From assembly GCA_030654175.1 (NCBI GenBank), contig JAURXZ010000001.1:248001-312000 (forward strand): DNA of 64,000 nt, written 5' to 3'. Positions 54,496-62,889 of the stretch are shown piece after piece. Within the stretch, counting starts at the first letter, position 1. Every line of letters starts with the position of its first letter. A program made the position numbers and the translations under genes. The DNA comes from Bacteroidia bacterium (GTDB lineage: Bacteria; Bacteroidota; Bacteroidia; 2-12-FULL-35-15). A model generated the notes under the pieces. The model was not told where the DNA came from and did no database searches. It saw nothing but the letters and a program-made list of their open reading frames with translations.

Positions 54496-54663
54496 ATGTA
54501 CGAAGATTCGAAAATTGATTTAACAAACAAAGAGAATTTAGCCAATTGGTGCACTGAGCTTAATTGCGAAGAAGAAGATTTAATTCATGCTGTTTTAAGA
54601 ATTGGGAATAATGTAAAAAGTGTAAATGATTTTTTAATACTAAATCGAAAAAAGAAGGAATGA
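54496..54663 (+). CDS. DUF3606 mini-protein
   Basis: 55 residues. MYEDSKIDLTNKENLANWCTELNCEEEDLIHAVLRIGNNVKSVNDFLI fits the DUF3606 pattern: a short helix, then a helix with L-x-x-A-V-x-x-[VI]-G-x-x-V. Its stop codon overlaps an ATG (ATGA) that opens a 12-codon frame identical at its first five codons to the HNH-like gene at 58078. Function unknown; often linked to small DNA-related families, but this is not established here. Confidence 0.75.
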   Translation: MYEDSKIDLTNKENLANWCTELNCEEEDLIHAVLRIGNNVKSVNDFLILNRKKKE

Positions 54664-54675
54664 TCACACTTAAAA
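54658..54675 (+). repeat. 18-nt direct repeat, left copy
   Basis: GAATGATCACACTTAAAA, identical to 58076-58093. Both copies contain an ATG start context: here the abortive MITLK frame (54660-54695), there the true start of the HNH-like gene. Confidence 0.85.
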
Positions 54676-54900
54676 GATCGCTCAAGCGGAGATAATACTT
54701 TTAAAGTTGCTAATGCTGTTTTTATAGGTTGTTGCTCGTTTTAGGTCCAAATTAATTTAGTGCTATTTTCAAAACTTCTTAATATTTGTATGTTTATCAA
54801 AATCTATTTTTTTTGTAGCAATTTTTTAAAAGACCATGCAAAATGTATTTTAATTTGTTCTCTTTGTTAACAAATTATAATTAACCTAAAACCAAATACT

Positions 54901-55698
54901 ATGAAAACAAAATTATTCATTCTACTATTATTTACTTCATTTACAGCTTTTGCTCAGTTGGAAAAAGAACGTAAATGGCAAATTGGAGTAAATATTAATA
55001 CTGTCGAACCTATAACTGAAGCGGGGTTCGACTATGCAGTTAACCAAACAAGAATATTTAATGATGCAACAGCTCATAGAACAGATAAATCAACCTCTTT
55101 TGGTATAAATTTATCCTATCAAACAAAAGATAAATGCGTATTACGATTAGTAGCAAAAATGACTCAGTACAAAATAGATGAAAGGTATGACTCAAGAGAA
55201 GCAAGAGAAATCACTACTGCTCCATCAAGTGACTACATCCTTGATACTGGCTATATAAGACAATCAGTATATACTATTTCACCAGGTATAGTTTGGAATT
55301 TTAGTTATAAAAAATTGAATATATATGGTGGATTTCAGTTGGTATATAAAAAATACAGTCCTACCGAAATTGACCTTAGATATGCATTTTATAATACTTC
55401 AAATGATTCCTTAACATCTGCTAAATATTATATTATTAGAGAAGGCGGAGGGTATTCTCTGGGTCTAGGACCTGTTACTGGATTTTCAGTAAACGTTTTT
55501 AAAAATTTTTCTATTGGAGCAGAATTTTCCTCTGCATATACTTATTATAAAAGAGGAGGTGAAACTAGTTGGTTCTTACAATTTACTTATCCTCCGCAGA
55601 ACGCAGGAAATAGTGGAACAATAATTTCACATGGCACTTATGAAGCATATAAATTTTCAAGTGTACTTTCTTCAGTCAATATATCTTATAATTTTTAA
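54901..55698 (+). CDS. Outer-membrane beta-barrel protein
   Basis: 265 residues. The signal peptide (1-18, ending FTAFAQ) is followed by paired amphipathic strands with many Tyr and Phe (RKWQIGVNINTVEP, TSFGINLSYQTKDKCVLRLVAKM, IYGGFQLVYKKYS, SLGLGPVTGFSVNVFKNFSIGAEFSSAYTYY), ending in SVNISYNF, a C-terminal Phe typical of outer-membrane barrels. Length fits a 10-12-strand barrel. It is directly upstream of the S74/T9SS protein (84-bp gap) and may share its promoter. Confidence 0.8.
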   Translation: MKTKLFILLLFTSFTAFAQLEKERKWQIGVNINTVEPITEAGFDYAVNQTRIFNDATAHRTDKSTSFGINLSYQTKDKCVLRLVAKMTQYKIDERYDSREAREITTAPSSDYILDTGYIRQSVYTISPGIVWNFSYKKLNIYGGFQLVYKKYSPTEIDLRYAFYNTSNDSLTSAKYYIIREGGGYSLGLGPVTGFSVNVFKNFSIGAEFSSAYTYYKRGGETSWFLQFTYPPQNAGNSGTIISHGTYEAYKFSSVLSSVNISYNF

Positions 55699-55782
55699 TG
55701 TTCCCCTGCCGTATAACCTGTTGACCGGCAAAGCGAATAAAAATCAAACAAGTCAACGGGATAAAATAAAACCAAAATCATT

Positions 55783-57981
55783 ATGAAAACAAAAAACTAC
55801 TTTAAAAAGACTGCTGTGTTTATTATTGCAGGATCTTTTATTTTTTATCAGGCAACAGGCCAAACTACGGGCTTGAGTGGTACTGGTCAAAACACCCAAG
55901 GAGCTGGAACCTTAGGTACGGATAATACTAATGTAGGAGCAAGTGCAGGGGGCAGCACAACTTCAGGTGCAACACAAAACGTTATTGTAGGCAGAAGAGC
56001 CGGCTACTCTACCACTCAGGAGGATAACAATACTTTTATAGGATTTAATTCTGGCTACAACAATGGCTTAGGTGCAATCGCTGAATTTGCGGGAAGAGAA
56101 AATACTTTTTTAGGAAGTCTTTCCGGATTTTCTAATCAAAACCAGGGCCATAATACAAATATTGGTTATGCTGCAGGTTATTCTAACCTAAGTGGTGCTT
56201 CAATTACTTGTGTAGGCCATAATGCAGGATATAATAACACTGCTTCACTAAATACTTTTATTGGTTCAGCCAGTGGTTTATACAATACATCAGGGCCAAA
56301 TAATACCTATTTAGGTACTACAACAGGTAATTTTAATGCTACAGGAGGAAATAACACTTTAGTGGGATATGAAGCAGGATATGGTGTTATTGGTAATAAT
56401 TTCAGTTCCAATTCTATTTTTGGATATAGAGCTGGATATAATGTAACTACCGGAGGCTATAATGTTTTTATGGGAGATGTGGCTGGTTTTTCTAACTCAT
56501 CAGGAACACGCAATGCCTTTCTTGGCAGTTCAAGTGGCGTTTCTAACACTACAGGATCCGATAATGTTTTTATGGGCTATCAGGCAGGTTTTGCTAACGC
56601 AACAGGAGGTAGCAATATCGCTATTGGTTCTTCCGCAGGTTATGCTAACGGTACAAATGCCAGTAATATTGCTATTGGAGTTTCTGCGCTTTACTATAAT
56701 ACGGCATTTGGTAATATTGGTATAGGAACAACTGCGCTTTATAGAAACACCAGCGGATCACAAAATACCGCTACTGGGTTTCAGGCACTAAATAATAATA
56801 CCACTGGAGTAGGAGGTACTGCAATCGGATACCAGGCCCTTATTAACTCCACTGGTAACTATAATACGGCTACTGGAAGAAATGCGGTAAATAATAACAC
56901 TACCGGCTATAATAATACGGGCTATGGAGTGAATACTCTTTATAGCACTAATACTGGCCACAATAATACAAGCTGTGGATTTAGTGCACTTTCTAACAAC
57001 ATTACCGGCTACAATAATACTGCTTTAGGGTCAGGTGCAAATGTTAGTAATGCAGGACTTAACAATGCTACAGCCATTGGTTATAATGCGAGTGCAACAC
57101 TAAGCAACTCAGTACAACTTGGTAACTCATCCACTACCAATGGTGTTTTTACCTCCAGTGGTTTGTATCAAACAAGCGATGGTCGTTTTAAAACAGGTGT
57201 ACAGGAAGCAGTAAAAGGTTTGGAATTTATTAAAAAACTTCGACCGGTTACCTATAAAATGAATACCAATATGCTTGATGATTTGATCATACAAAATATG
57301 TCTGATAGTCTTAAGGCTCTGCATAAAATCGGAATGGACTTTGTCGGCTCGTCAGCCATCACTCACTCGGGCTTTATAGCACAGGAAGTTGAGTTGGCTG
57401 CTCAACAAGTTGGCTTCGCGTCTTCTATTGTGCACCTACCAGGCAATAGCAGCGATCCTTATGCTGTGTCGTATGCCGAGTTCGTTGTTCCATTAGTAAA
57501 AGCTGTTCAGGAATTAAGCAAAGCAGCAGATTCAACAAATACTGCAACAGCAAAAAATGATTCGATAAAAGATGCAAAAATGCAAGCTATGCAAAATAAA
57601 ATCGATCAATTGGATGCGATTATTAATTCATGTTGTACTGCAGGTAAATCAATGCAACAGAATAACTCAAACTCAGAATCATTATCTACTTCAAAGGATG
57701 TGGAACTGAGCAATAAAAATATTATTGTTCTTGACCAAAACGTTCCGAATCCATTTGCCGATCAAACCCTTATCAATTATTTTTTACCGGACAATATTAC
57801 CCGTGCGCAAATTATATTTTTGGATCAATCAGGCAAGCTTATCAAAGCAGTTGATTTAACAGAGAAAGGTAAAGGAAGTTTAAATGTATTCGCCAATGAT
57901 TTAACAAGCGGCATTTATACCTACTCCTTAATTGTGGATGGGCAAACCATCGAAACTAAAAAAATGGTGAAAACGAAATAG
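55783..57981 (+). CDS. Surface fibre-like repeat protein with S74 chaperone domain and T9SS sorting domain
   Basis: 732 residues. The signal peptide (1-26, ending QATG) is followed by roughly twenty repeats (about 35-450) of the type NNTFIGxxAGYxNxxG, resembling YadA-head repeats. Then comes an intramolecular chaperone/peptidase S74 domain (about 460-590, SDGRFKTGVQEAVKGLEFIKKLRPVTYKM ... GFIAQEVELAAQQVG) with the autocleavage Ser465 and Lys470. A coiled-coil stretch (about 590-640) and a T9SS type A sorting domain (about 645-732, VLDQNVPNPFADQTLINYFLPD ... GIYTYSLIVDG) follow. Trimeric fibre assembly is the usual role of S74 domains. A strong terminator follows. Confidence 0.85.
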   Translation: MKTKNYFKKTAVFIIAGSFIFYQATGQTTGLSGTGQNTQGAGTLGTDNTNVGASAGGSTTSGATQNVIVGRRAGYSTTQEDNNTFIGFNSGYNNGLGAIAEFAGRENTFLGSLSGFSNQNQGHNTNIGYAAGYSNLSGASITCVGHNAGYNNTASLNTFIGSASGLYNTSGPNNTYLGTTTGNFNATGGNNTLVGYEAGYGVIGNNFSSNSIFGYRAGYNVTTGGYNVFMGDVAGFSNSSGTRNAFLGSSSGVSNTTGSDNVFMGYQAGFANATGGSNIAIGSSAGYANGTNASNIAIGVSALYYNTAFGNIGIGTTALYRNTSGSQNTATGFQALNNNTTGVGGTAIGYQALINSTGNYNTATGRNAVNNNTTGYNNTGYGVNTLYSTNTGHNNTSCGFSALSNNITGYNNTALGSGANVSNAGLNNATAIGYNASATLSNSVQLGNSSTTNGVFTSSGLYQTSDGRFKTGVQEAVKGLEFIKKLRPVTYKMNTNMLDDLIIQNMSDSLKALHKIGMDFVGSSAITHSGFIAQEVELAAQQVGFASSIVHLPGNSSDPYAVSYAEFVVPLVKAVQELSKAADSTNTATAKNDSIKDAKMQAMQNKIDQLDAIINSCCTAGKSMQQNNSNSESLSTSKDVELSNKNIIVLDQNVPNPFADQTLINYFLPDNITRAQIIFLDQSGKLIKAVDLTEKGKGSLNVFANDLTSGIYTYSLIVDGQTIETKKMVKTK

Positions 57982-57995
57982 CTTTACCCTAATAG

Positions 57996-58030
57996 GAGGC
58001 TGTCTCAAAAGTCGAGACAGCCTCTTTTTT
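57996..58030 (+). terminator. Rho-independent terminator after the S74 protein gene
   Basis: 11-bp stem GAGGCTGTCTC (57996-58006) and GAGACAGCCTC (58014-58024), 7-nt loop, then six or more T. Confidence 0.9.
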
Positions 58031-58075
58031 ATTCGCACTCCTCTCGGAGAAAATTTTCATTTAAGCAAAAAAAAA

Positions 58076-58093
58076 GAATGATCACACTTAAAA
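58076..58093 (+). repeat. 18-nt direct repeat, right copy
   Basis: Identical to 54658-54675; it contains the start codon of the HNH-like gene. Confidence 0.85.
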
Positions 58094-58416
58094 AATTTCA
58101 TCAACCATTTTTTAGTGAATATCTAATACAAAAAGTATGGGAAAAAGCACTGATAATAGAAAATATTGACCCCGGAATATACCGTCTGGATAATTGCGGT
58201 GCGTTGATTAAAAATGCATTTTATTTAAAGGAATATAAGGCTCTTTCTACGGGCTGGGGAATTGATCTTATAAAACCAAAGAGCAAAGGTGGAACAGATG
58301 AACTTTCTAATTTACAAGCCTTACAATGGGAAAACAAAGAAGCTAAAGGGGAGTCTTATCCTTTATGGAAATGTATTATTTCAAGGGATAACAAAGGGAA
58401 TTACTATTTAAAATAA
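58078..58416 (+). CDS. HNH-endonuclease-like protein with substituted catalytic His
   Basis: 112 residues. The C-terminal half GWGIDLIKPKSKGGTDELSNLQALQWENKEAKGE aligns with the HNH motif (x-I-D-H-x-x-P-x-S-x-G-G-x-x-x-x-x-N-L-[QR]-x-[LM]-x-W-x-N-N-x-x-K-G), but the first His (general base) is Leu in IDLIKP. The rest of the fold is kept. The N-terminal half (KFHQPFFSEYLIQKVWEKALIIENIDPGIYRLDNCGALI) is the usual partner segment. Loss of the His suggests a binding or decoy role rather than nuclease activity. Its start lies in an 18-nt repeat shared with the DUF3606 3' end. Confidence 0.7.
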   Translation: MITLKKFHQPFFSEYLIQKVWEKALIIENIDPGIYRLDNCGALIKNAFYLKEYKALSTGWGIDLIKPKSKGGTDELSNLQALQWENKEAKGESYPLWKCIISRDNKGNYYLK

Positions 58417-58491
58417 TTTTAAAAATAAATAGCAAATTTCAGCAAAGTGGAATTTTTAAAATAAAATGAACAAACATGTTAAAAAGTATAA

Positions 58492-58605
58492 GGTCACGCT
58501 GAATTTACTTCGGCATCTCAAGTGGCAGGTTCCGAAACCACTGATAGCAATCTTGGCAGGCACGTTCGGACTGCGCTCTGAAGAAAGAGCTCTTCGTTCA
58601 AATTA
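58492..58605. repeat. Dispersed junction repeat containing TCACGCTGAATTTACTTCGGCATCTC-type sequence
   Basis: The region starts GTCACGCTGAATTTACTTCG and continues through AGGTTCCGAAACC and GCTCTGAAGAAAGAGC. The opening resembles a dispersed repeat found in many Bacteroidota genomes (GTCATGCTGAACTTGTTTCA-like; from memory, unverified). It lies between the HNH-like gene and the response regulator and keeps an open frame into the latter. Confidence 0.5.
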
Positions 58606-58654
58606 TTTTGAAAACTCTACTAAATTAAATTCTTTTTCTAATAATGCTCAACAC

Positions 58655-59071
58655 ATGTTTAAATTTAAAACAATCATAATTATAGACGATAATGAAATTG
58701 ATATAATAATCAACAAAAAAGTTGTTGAACATTTGAATATTACTGGGAACATTCAAACATTTTCCAACCCTATCAAGGTTCTTGAGTATTTAAAATTTTT
58801 CCAAAGAAACGAATCTTATTTTAATGTCATAGCTCCCGCACTCATCCTTATCGACAATAAAATGCCCATCATGACCGGATTTGAATTTCTTGATGAGTTT
58901 AATGGGCTTACTTTTTTTGAACAAAAACAAATTGACATTTTGATGGTCTCTTCTGATTATCCAACACAGATTGAAAAAGCTATCAATAAAAAATGTTGCG
59001 GTTACATCGAAAAACCTTTGACAAGTATGAAACTTTTAAATCAACTTGAAAATATTAATGGCAAGAAATAA
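58655..59071 (+). CDS. Single-domain response regulator
   Basis: 138 residues from the ATG at 58655. An upstream in-frame ATG (58466) would add 63 residues translated from a dispersed repeat and is rejected. Receiver domain: D11-D12, phospho-acceptor D67 (LILIDNKMP), Ser in LMVSSDYP and Lys in GYIEKPLTS. It overlaps the next gene by 14 nt, so the two are coupled. Confidence 0.82.
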   Translation: MFKFKTIIIIDDNEIDIIINKKVVEHLNITGNIQTFSNPIKVLEYLKFFQRNESYFNVIAPALILIDNKMPIMTGFEFLDEFNGLTFFEQKQIDILMVSSDYPTQIEKAINKKCCGYIEKPLTSMKLLNQLENINGKK

Positions 59072-59402
59072 TCAGATAAAAATTGCTGATCAAGAGCTTA
59101 TTTTTCAAAATTATGAAAAACACAAACTCGAAGCTGAGCTAATCATTGCTAAAGAAGAACTAAAAAGGGCGAAAGATCATCAAAAAGAATGCATACAAGA
59201 GTTGGAAGAATTGATGTTTATTACTCAGAAATTACGCCAGCCTATTAATCAAATTATCGGCCTTTCAATCCTTCTTACGGACTCTTGTTATACTCAGGAA
59301 GACCTGAAAAAGATCATTGATATGATAGGGAAATCAGCTCAATCGTTGGATAATTTTTCAAGAGAATTAACAACTTTCACACAACGTAAGAAACTGGAAT
59401 AG
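59058..59402 (+). CDS. Kinase-fragment protein: dimerisation helices without catalytic His or ATPase
   Basis: 114 residues from the ATG at 59058 (a TTG four codons earlier is the alternative). It has a long N-terminal coiled coil (about 18-50, EKHKLEAELIIAKEELKRAKDHQ) followed by ELEELMFITQKLRQPINQIIGLSILL, which aligns with the HisKA H-box [IV]-x-S-H-D-L-R-x-P-[IL]. The His position is Q57 and the Asp is K58. No HATPase domain follows. It is therefore a phosphotransfer-dead DHp-like scaffold, probably acting on the overlapping response regulator. Confidence 0.65.
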   Translation: MARNNQIKIADQELIFQNYEKHKLEAELIIAKEELKRAKDHQKECIQELEELMFITQKLRQPINQIIGLSILLTDSCYTQEDLKKIIDMIGKSAQSLDNFSRELTTFTQRKKLE

Positions 59403-59617
59403 AAAAATGAAAAGGTTCTTTATAGGGAAATAATTAAATATATAAAGTCTATTGTTGAAATAATAAATTTTTTCGTCAGCCTTTTTTTGTATTGTAATGT
59501 TCTTCTTTAATATTTGCCATATAGCTATTCAAAAGGGTAAATATTTATACATTGAATTTACCATGTAAAAAAAAGTACTGTTATTTCTCTTGGAATCTAA
59601 ACTTTTGCCTGCTCTAT

Positions 59618-60271
59618 TTAAGGAGCGAGACGTTTAATCTTCCACTCCAAATTATTTTCCTCCAAAGTGTATGTAAGTCTGTCATGCATATGATTTGGTC
59701 TTCCCTGCCAAAATTCAAAGTAAGTAGGTTTTACAATATAACCTCCCCAATAATCTGGCCGTGTTAAAGGGGGTTCCAATTTGTATTTTGTATTTAACAT
59801 AAATAATTCTTCTAATTCAGCACGGTTCTTTAATTCTTTACTTTGAAGAGAGGTCCAGTCTCCAACTCTGCTAATTTCAGAACGGGTTTTAAAATAAGCA
59901 TCCGATTTTTCTTCCGTTTGTTTTATAGCAATCCCTTGTACTCTTATTTGGCGTTCTATTCCCGGCCAAAAAAAGTTTAAGGCCACATGATTATTCACAA
60001 CAATTTGTATCCCTTTGGCACTATTGTAATTGGTGAAAAATCCAAAACCTTCTTTTGAAAATTCTCTTAGCAAAACTACCCTTGAACTTGGAGTTAAATT
60101 ATTTATTGTGGAAAGAACCATGGCATAAGGCTCCTCAATTTCTGATTTTAAAACCTGGTTAAACCATAATTCAAATTGTTCAAATGGGGATGCCAAAGCT
60201 TCGGATTCTAATAATGGCATTTGACTATATTCTTTTCGTAATTGTTGTGTATTATCGTTCATGTTTTTCAT
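59618..60271 (-). CDS. pdxH: Pyridoxamine 5'-phosphate oxidase
   Basis: 217 residues, normal length. Oxidises pyridoxine or pyridoxamine phosphate to PLP with FMN. Motifs: PYAMVLSTINNLTPSSRVVLLREFSKEGFGFFTNYNSAKGIQI (FMN binding), VALNFFWPGIERQIRVQGIA, and the C-terminal RPDYWGGYIVKPTYFEFWQGRPNHMHDRLTY. A second Met four codons in (60262) is another possible start. It lies 21 bp downstream of the PLP-dependent acyltransferase fusion gene, so both are cotranscribed. Confidence 0.95.
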   Translation of the reverse strand: MKNMNDNTQQLRKEYSQMPLLESEALASPFEQFELWFNQVLKSEIEEPYAMVLSTINNLTPSSRVVLLREFSKEGFGFFTNYNSAKGIQIVVNNHVALNFFWPGIERQIRVQGIAIKQTEEKSDAYFKTRSEISRVGDWTSLQSKELKNRAELEELFMLNTKYKLEPPLTRPDYWGGYIVKPTYFEFWQGRPNHMHDRLTYTLEENNLEWKIKRLAP

Positions 60272-60292
60272 TTTATTTCTTATAGATTTTTA

Positions 60293-62734
60293 TTACGTAT
60301 TGGCAGCCATAGATTCTATTACTTCCATATTATAATTATCTTTTGTTTGTATATAGGCTACCCTGGCATGTTGTACAGCACCAAATTTGTGCTTATCAAC
60401 ATCGGCCGATAAACCTAAATATACTTTTGATAAATTTAACATGCGGGCCCGTTTTAATACTTGATAAATGGCTTGTTTGTAAACCTTAAATTCTTTGTTA
60501 TAATCATAATCAATACCTGCAATCATTGGTGCTATATGCGTTTCAGTAATATATGTCCATATTACTGCCACAGCTTTTCTTTCGGGACGAGGATCAAATT
60601 CAGGCTTAAGCTTCAAAACAATAAACTCCCAATTGGCATGTTTTGAAAGTTTTTTTAGAATGTCTTTTGGGTAAGCGAACATGTTTAAACCTCTATTTTT
60701 TTGCTCAACTTGTAAGTAAAGGTTATAGTAGTATTCTGTTTCTTCTTCTGTTAGTTCTTTTTTATATTCAATTTCAAAAGCATTTTCATTTCTAAATACT
60801 TCTGTTCTAACATTTTTTCTGTTACGATGAGATAGCGATTCAATAAGTTCGTCTTTTGTATCCCATTTCAGGTTATCAATAATGTTAGAGTTAGGCATAT
60901 TAACAGGGGCAAATCCTTCTTTTAAAAGTATTTTTTTTAATTCAATATCGTCTTTATCAAAATCTCTAAGTAATAATGAATTAGCATTTATCGATTCCTG
61001 AATTTTTGCAACCCTTTCCAAAAGCAGGGTAAATGCATCTTTCCATTTGGGATGATTAGGATTGATAAAATAATGATGCCCTTCGGTGAGCATAGAACCC
61101 ATCGTTAATGTTTTTGAGGTAAGATAGTAAGGATCAGTTTTTCTTTTTTCTTCTATTTGAATAGATACTGATTCTAATGCCAGCATATCATCTTTAGAAA
61201 TTCCTGAAGTAAAAAAAGTTGCTAATACCGGCTTTTTATCTTTATCACGAATAATAAAATAATAAAAATCCCAGTTATCTTCCGTTTTTGGGTTATTGCT
61301 AAAAGCTTCCTCTAAAGATAAAAGTCCTTCCCAGTCAAACGACCCATTTGCACCGAGTAATTCATCCCATTCTGTTTTATTGATCCCTTTAATGCTTTTT
61401 TCTTCCTGTACTGTTAACTCTTCATTTAAATTTGTTTCTTGTTTATTTATAGGAAGAAATGAGTTAGCCTCTATTTTAGTTTTAAATGCTTTGCGCACAT
61501 CGTCTATCGTTCTGTTTTCTTCTTCCAATACCTTAGGGTAATGATAAACCAATGCATCTACAAAGTCCTTTATTTCGTTTTTTTTCACCTGGCGGTTAAT
61601 TGAAAAGCGCACTCCGGTATTTCTAACAGAAACAGCAGGGAACAGAGCAAGATTAACAAAAAAACCATCATCTAATAAACGTTTGACCATATTGTAGCCC
61701 ACTTTTGGTTGTCCCATAGCCACAAAGCCAATAGGAGTAAAAGGATCGGACATAACCGTAAGGTCTGTATTAGCAATTAACTGGCTGCAATAATCAATAT
61801 TTTCACGCAATTCTTTCTGTATTCGATAGATATCATCCGATAAATGAATTTTTGCAGAAGCTATCGCAGCCCCTATTATTGGTGGAGCCAAAGGATGAGA
61901 ATAAATTAAGGGACCTCCAAAAATACGGACCTTTCTAAAGGTTTCTTCGTTCGGAAAAATAGCTAATCCCCCTGTAACTCCGAAACCTTTTCCCATTGTT
62001 GTCATGAGCATTATTTTTTCGTGTTTGGGTACTTTACTATTGGTATAGCCACTTCCATTTTTCCCATGCCAGCTCATCCCATGCGCATCATCCACATAAA
62101 CATACAATTGTTCGTATTTTTCCATTAAGTATAATAAACTATCAAATGGAGCCACGTCTCCATACATAGAATACACTCCATCTATCAAATACCAGATTTT
62201 TTTATGTGTTTTGCTCAATTGTTTTAATTGCTTTTCCAACATATCCATATTGCTATGACGTATCATTTCAATAGGCACACCTTTTTGACGAAGCAACTGA
62301 GCGGCAGTTTGTACACTAAAATGAACCTGCTGATCTAAAATTATAGCATCCTCACTTGTAATAAGTGTTGGAATTACTGAAATATGTGCAGAGGATGTGG
62401 AGGAATAGGTAAGCACATGCCTGTTATCAAACATTTGAGATAGATAATCCTCTAATTGTACATTAATACCTGAAGATAGATAACCACGGGAAATACCATA
62501 CTGGGTTCCATATTTTTGTGTAAAATCAATGGCCCCATCTTTTAAGCGCTGGTCTAATTCTAAACCAAGGTAACCACAGGTTCCAAAATTTAAAAACTCC
62601 TTTTCAAAAATCGGTAGTTTTCTATTCGACATTGCATTTACATCCGATACTAAATGAATTACGCCTCTTTGTTTTGCATCCGTAAGTAATTCATCAATTG
62701 TATCCAAAGAGTTGTTGTGATTGATTTTTGCCAT
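60293..62734 (-). CDS. Alpha-oxoamine synthase / GNAT-like fusion protein
   Basis: 813 residues. The N-terminal ~410 residues are an aminotransferase class I/II fold of the alpha-oxoamine synthase type (KBL/SPT/ALAS): FLNFGTCGYLGLELDQRLKDGAIDF, QYGISRGYLSSG, DDAHGMSWHGKNGSG, and the PLP Lys K249 in MTTMGKGFGVTGG. A linker (~410-455) leads to a C-terminal domain (~455-813) with GNAT-like features (AFEIEYKKELTEEETEYYYNLYLQVEQK ... YKQAIYQVLKRARMLNLSKVYLGLS). It should condense an amino acid with an acyl-CoA, as in sphingoid or sulfonolipid synthesis; the C-terminal part may be an acyltransferase. The substrates are not evident. Directly upstream of pdxH. Confidence 0.82.
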   Translation of the reverse strand: MAKINHNNSLDTIDELLTDAKQRGVIHLVSDVNAMSNRKLPIFEKEFLNFGTCGYLGLELDQRLKDGAIDFTQKYGTQYGISRGYLSSGINVQLEDYLSQMFDNRHVLTYSSTSSAHISVIPTLITSEDAIILDQQVHFSVQTAAQLLRQKGVPIEMIRHSNMDMLEKQLKQLSKTHKKIWYLIDGVYSMYGDVAPFDSLLYLMEKYEQLYVYVDDAHGMSWHGKNGSGYTNSKVPKHEKIMLMTTMGKGFGVTGGLAIFPNEETFRKVRIFGGPLIYSHPLAPPIIGAAIASAKIHLSDDIYRIQKELRENIDYCSQLIANTDLTVMSDPFTPIGFVAMGQPKVGYNMVKRLLDDGFFVNLALFPAVSVRNTGVRFSINRQVKKNEIKDFVDALVYHYPKVLEEENRTIDDVRKAFKTKIEANSFLPINKQETNLNEELTVQEEKSIKGINKTEWDELLGANGSFDWEGLLSLEEAFSNNPKTEDNWDFYYFIIRDKDKKPVLATFFTSGISKDDMLALESVSIQIEEKRKTDPYYLTSKTLTMGSMLTEGHHYFINPNHPKWKDAFTLLLERVAKIQESINANSLLLRDFDKDDIELKKILLKEGFAPVNMPNSNIIDNLKWDTKDELIESLSHRNRKNVRTEVFRNENAFEIEYKKELTEEETEYYYNLYLQVEQKNRGLNMFAYPKDILKKLSKHANWEFIVLKLKPEFDPRPERKAVAVIWTYITETHIAPMIAGIDYDYNKEFKVYKQAIYQVLKRARMLNLSKVYLGLSADVDKHKFGAVQHARVAYIQTKDNYNMEVIESMAANT

Positions 62735-62889
62735 AAAATGAATTTATATATTTTAAAAATGTACCTTTGTATTTAGACTTATATTAAACGAAAAAAAACA
62801 GTAATTTGTTACATTATCGATTTAATTAGTTATAATATATTGATTATTAGTAACAATAACGAACCGAAATATCAAATGATTAATTTTTA

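Noticed and set aside
57996..58024. Terminal inverted repeat of an insertion sequence (GAGGCTGTCTC style)
   Set aside because: It is a compact 11-bp stem with 7-nt loop and T-run right after a gene stop, and there is no transposase nearby; a terminator explains it.
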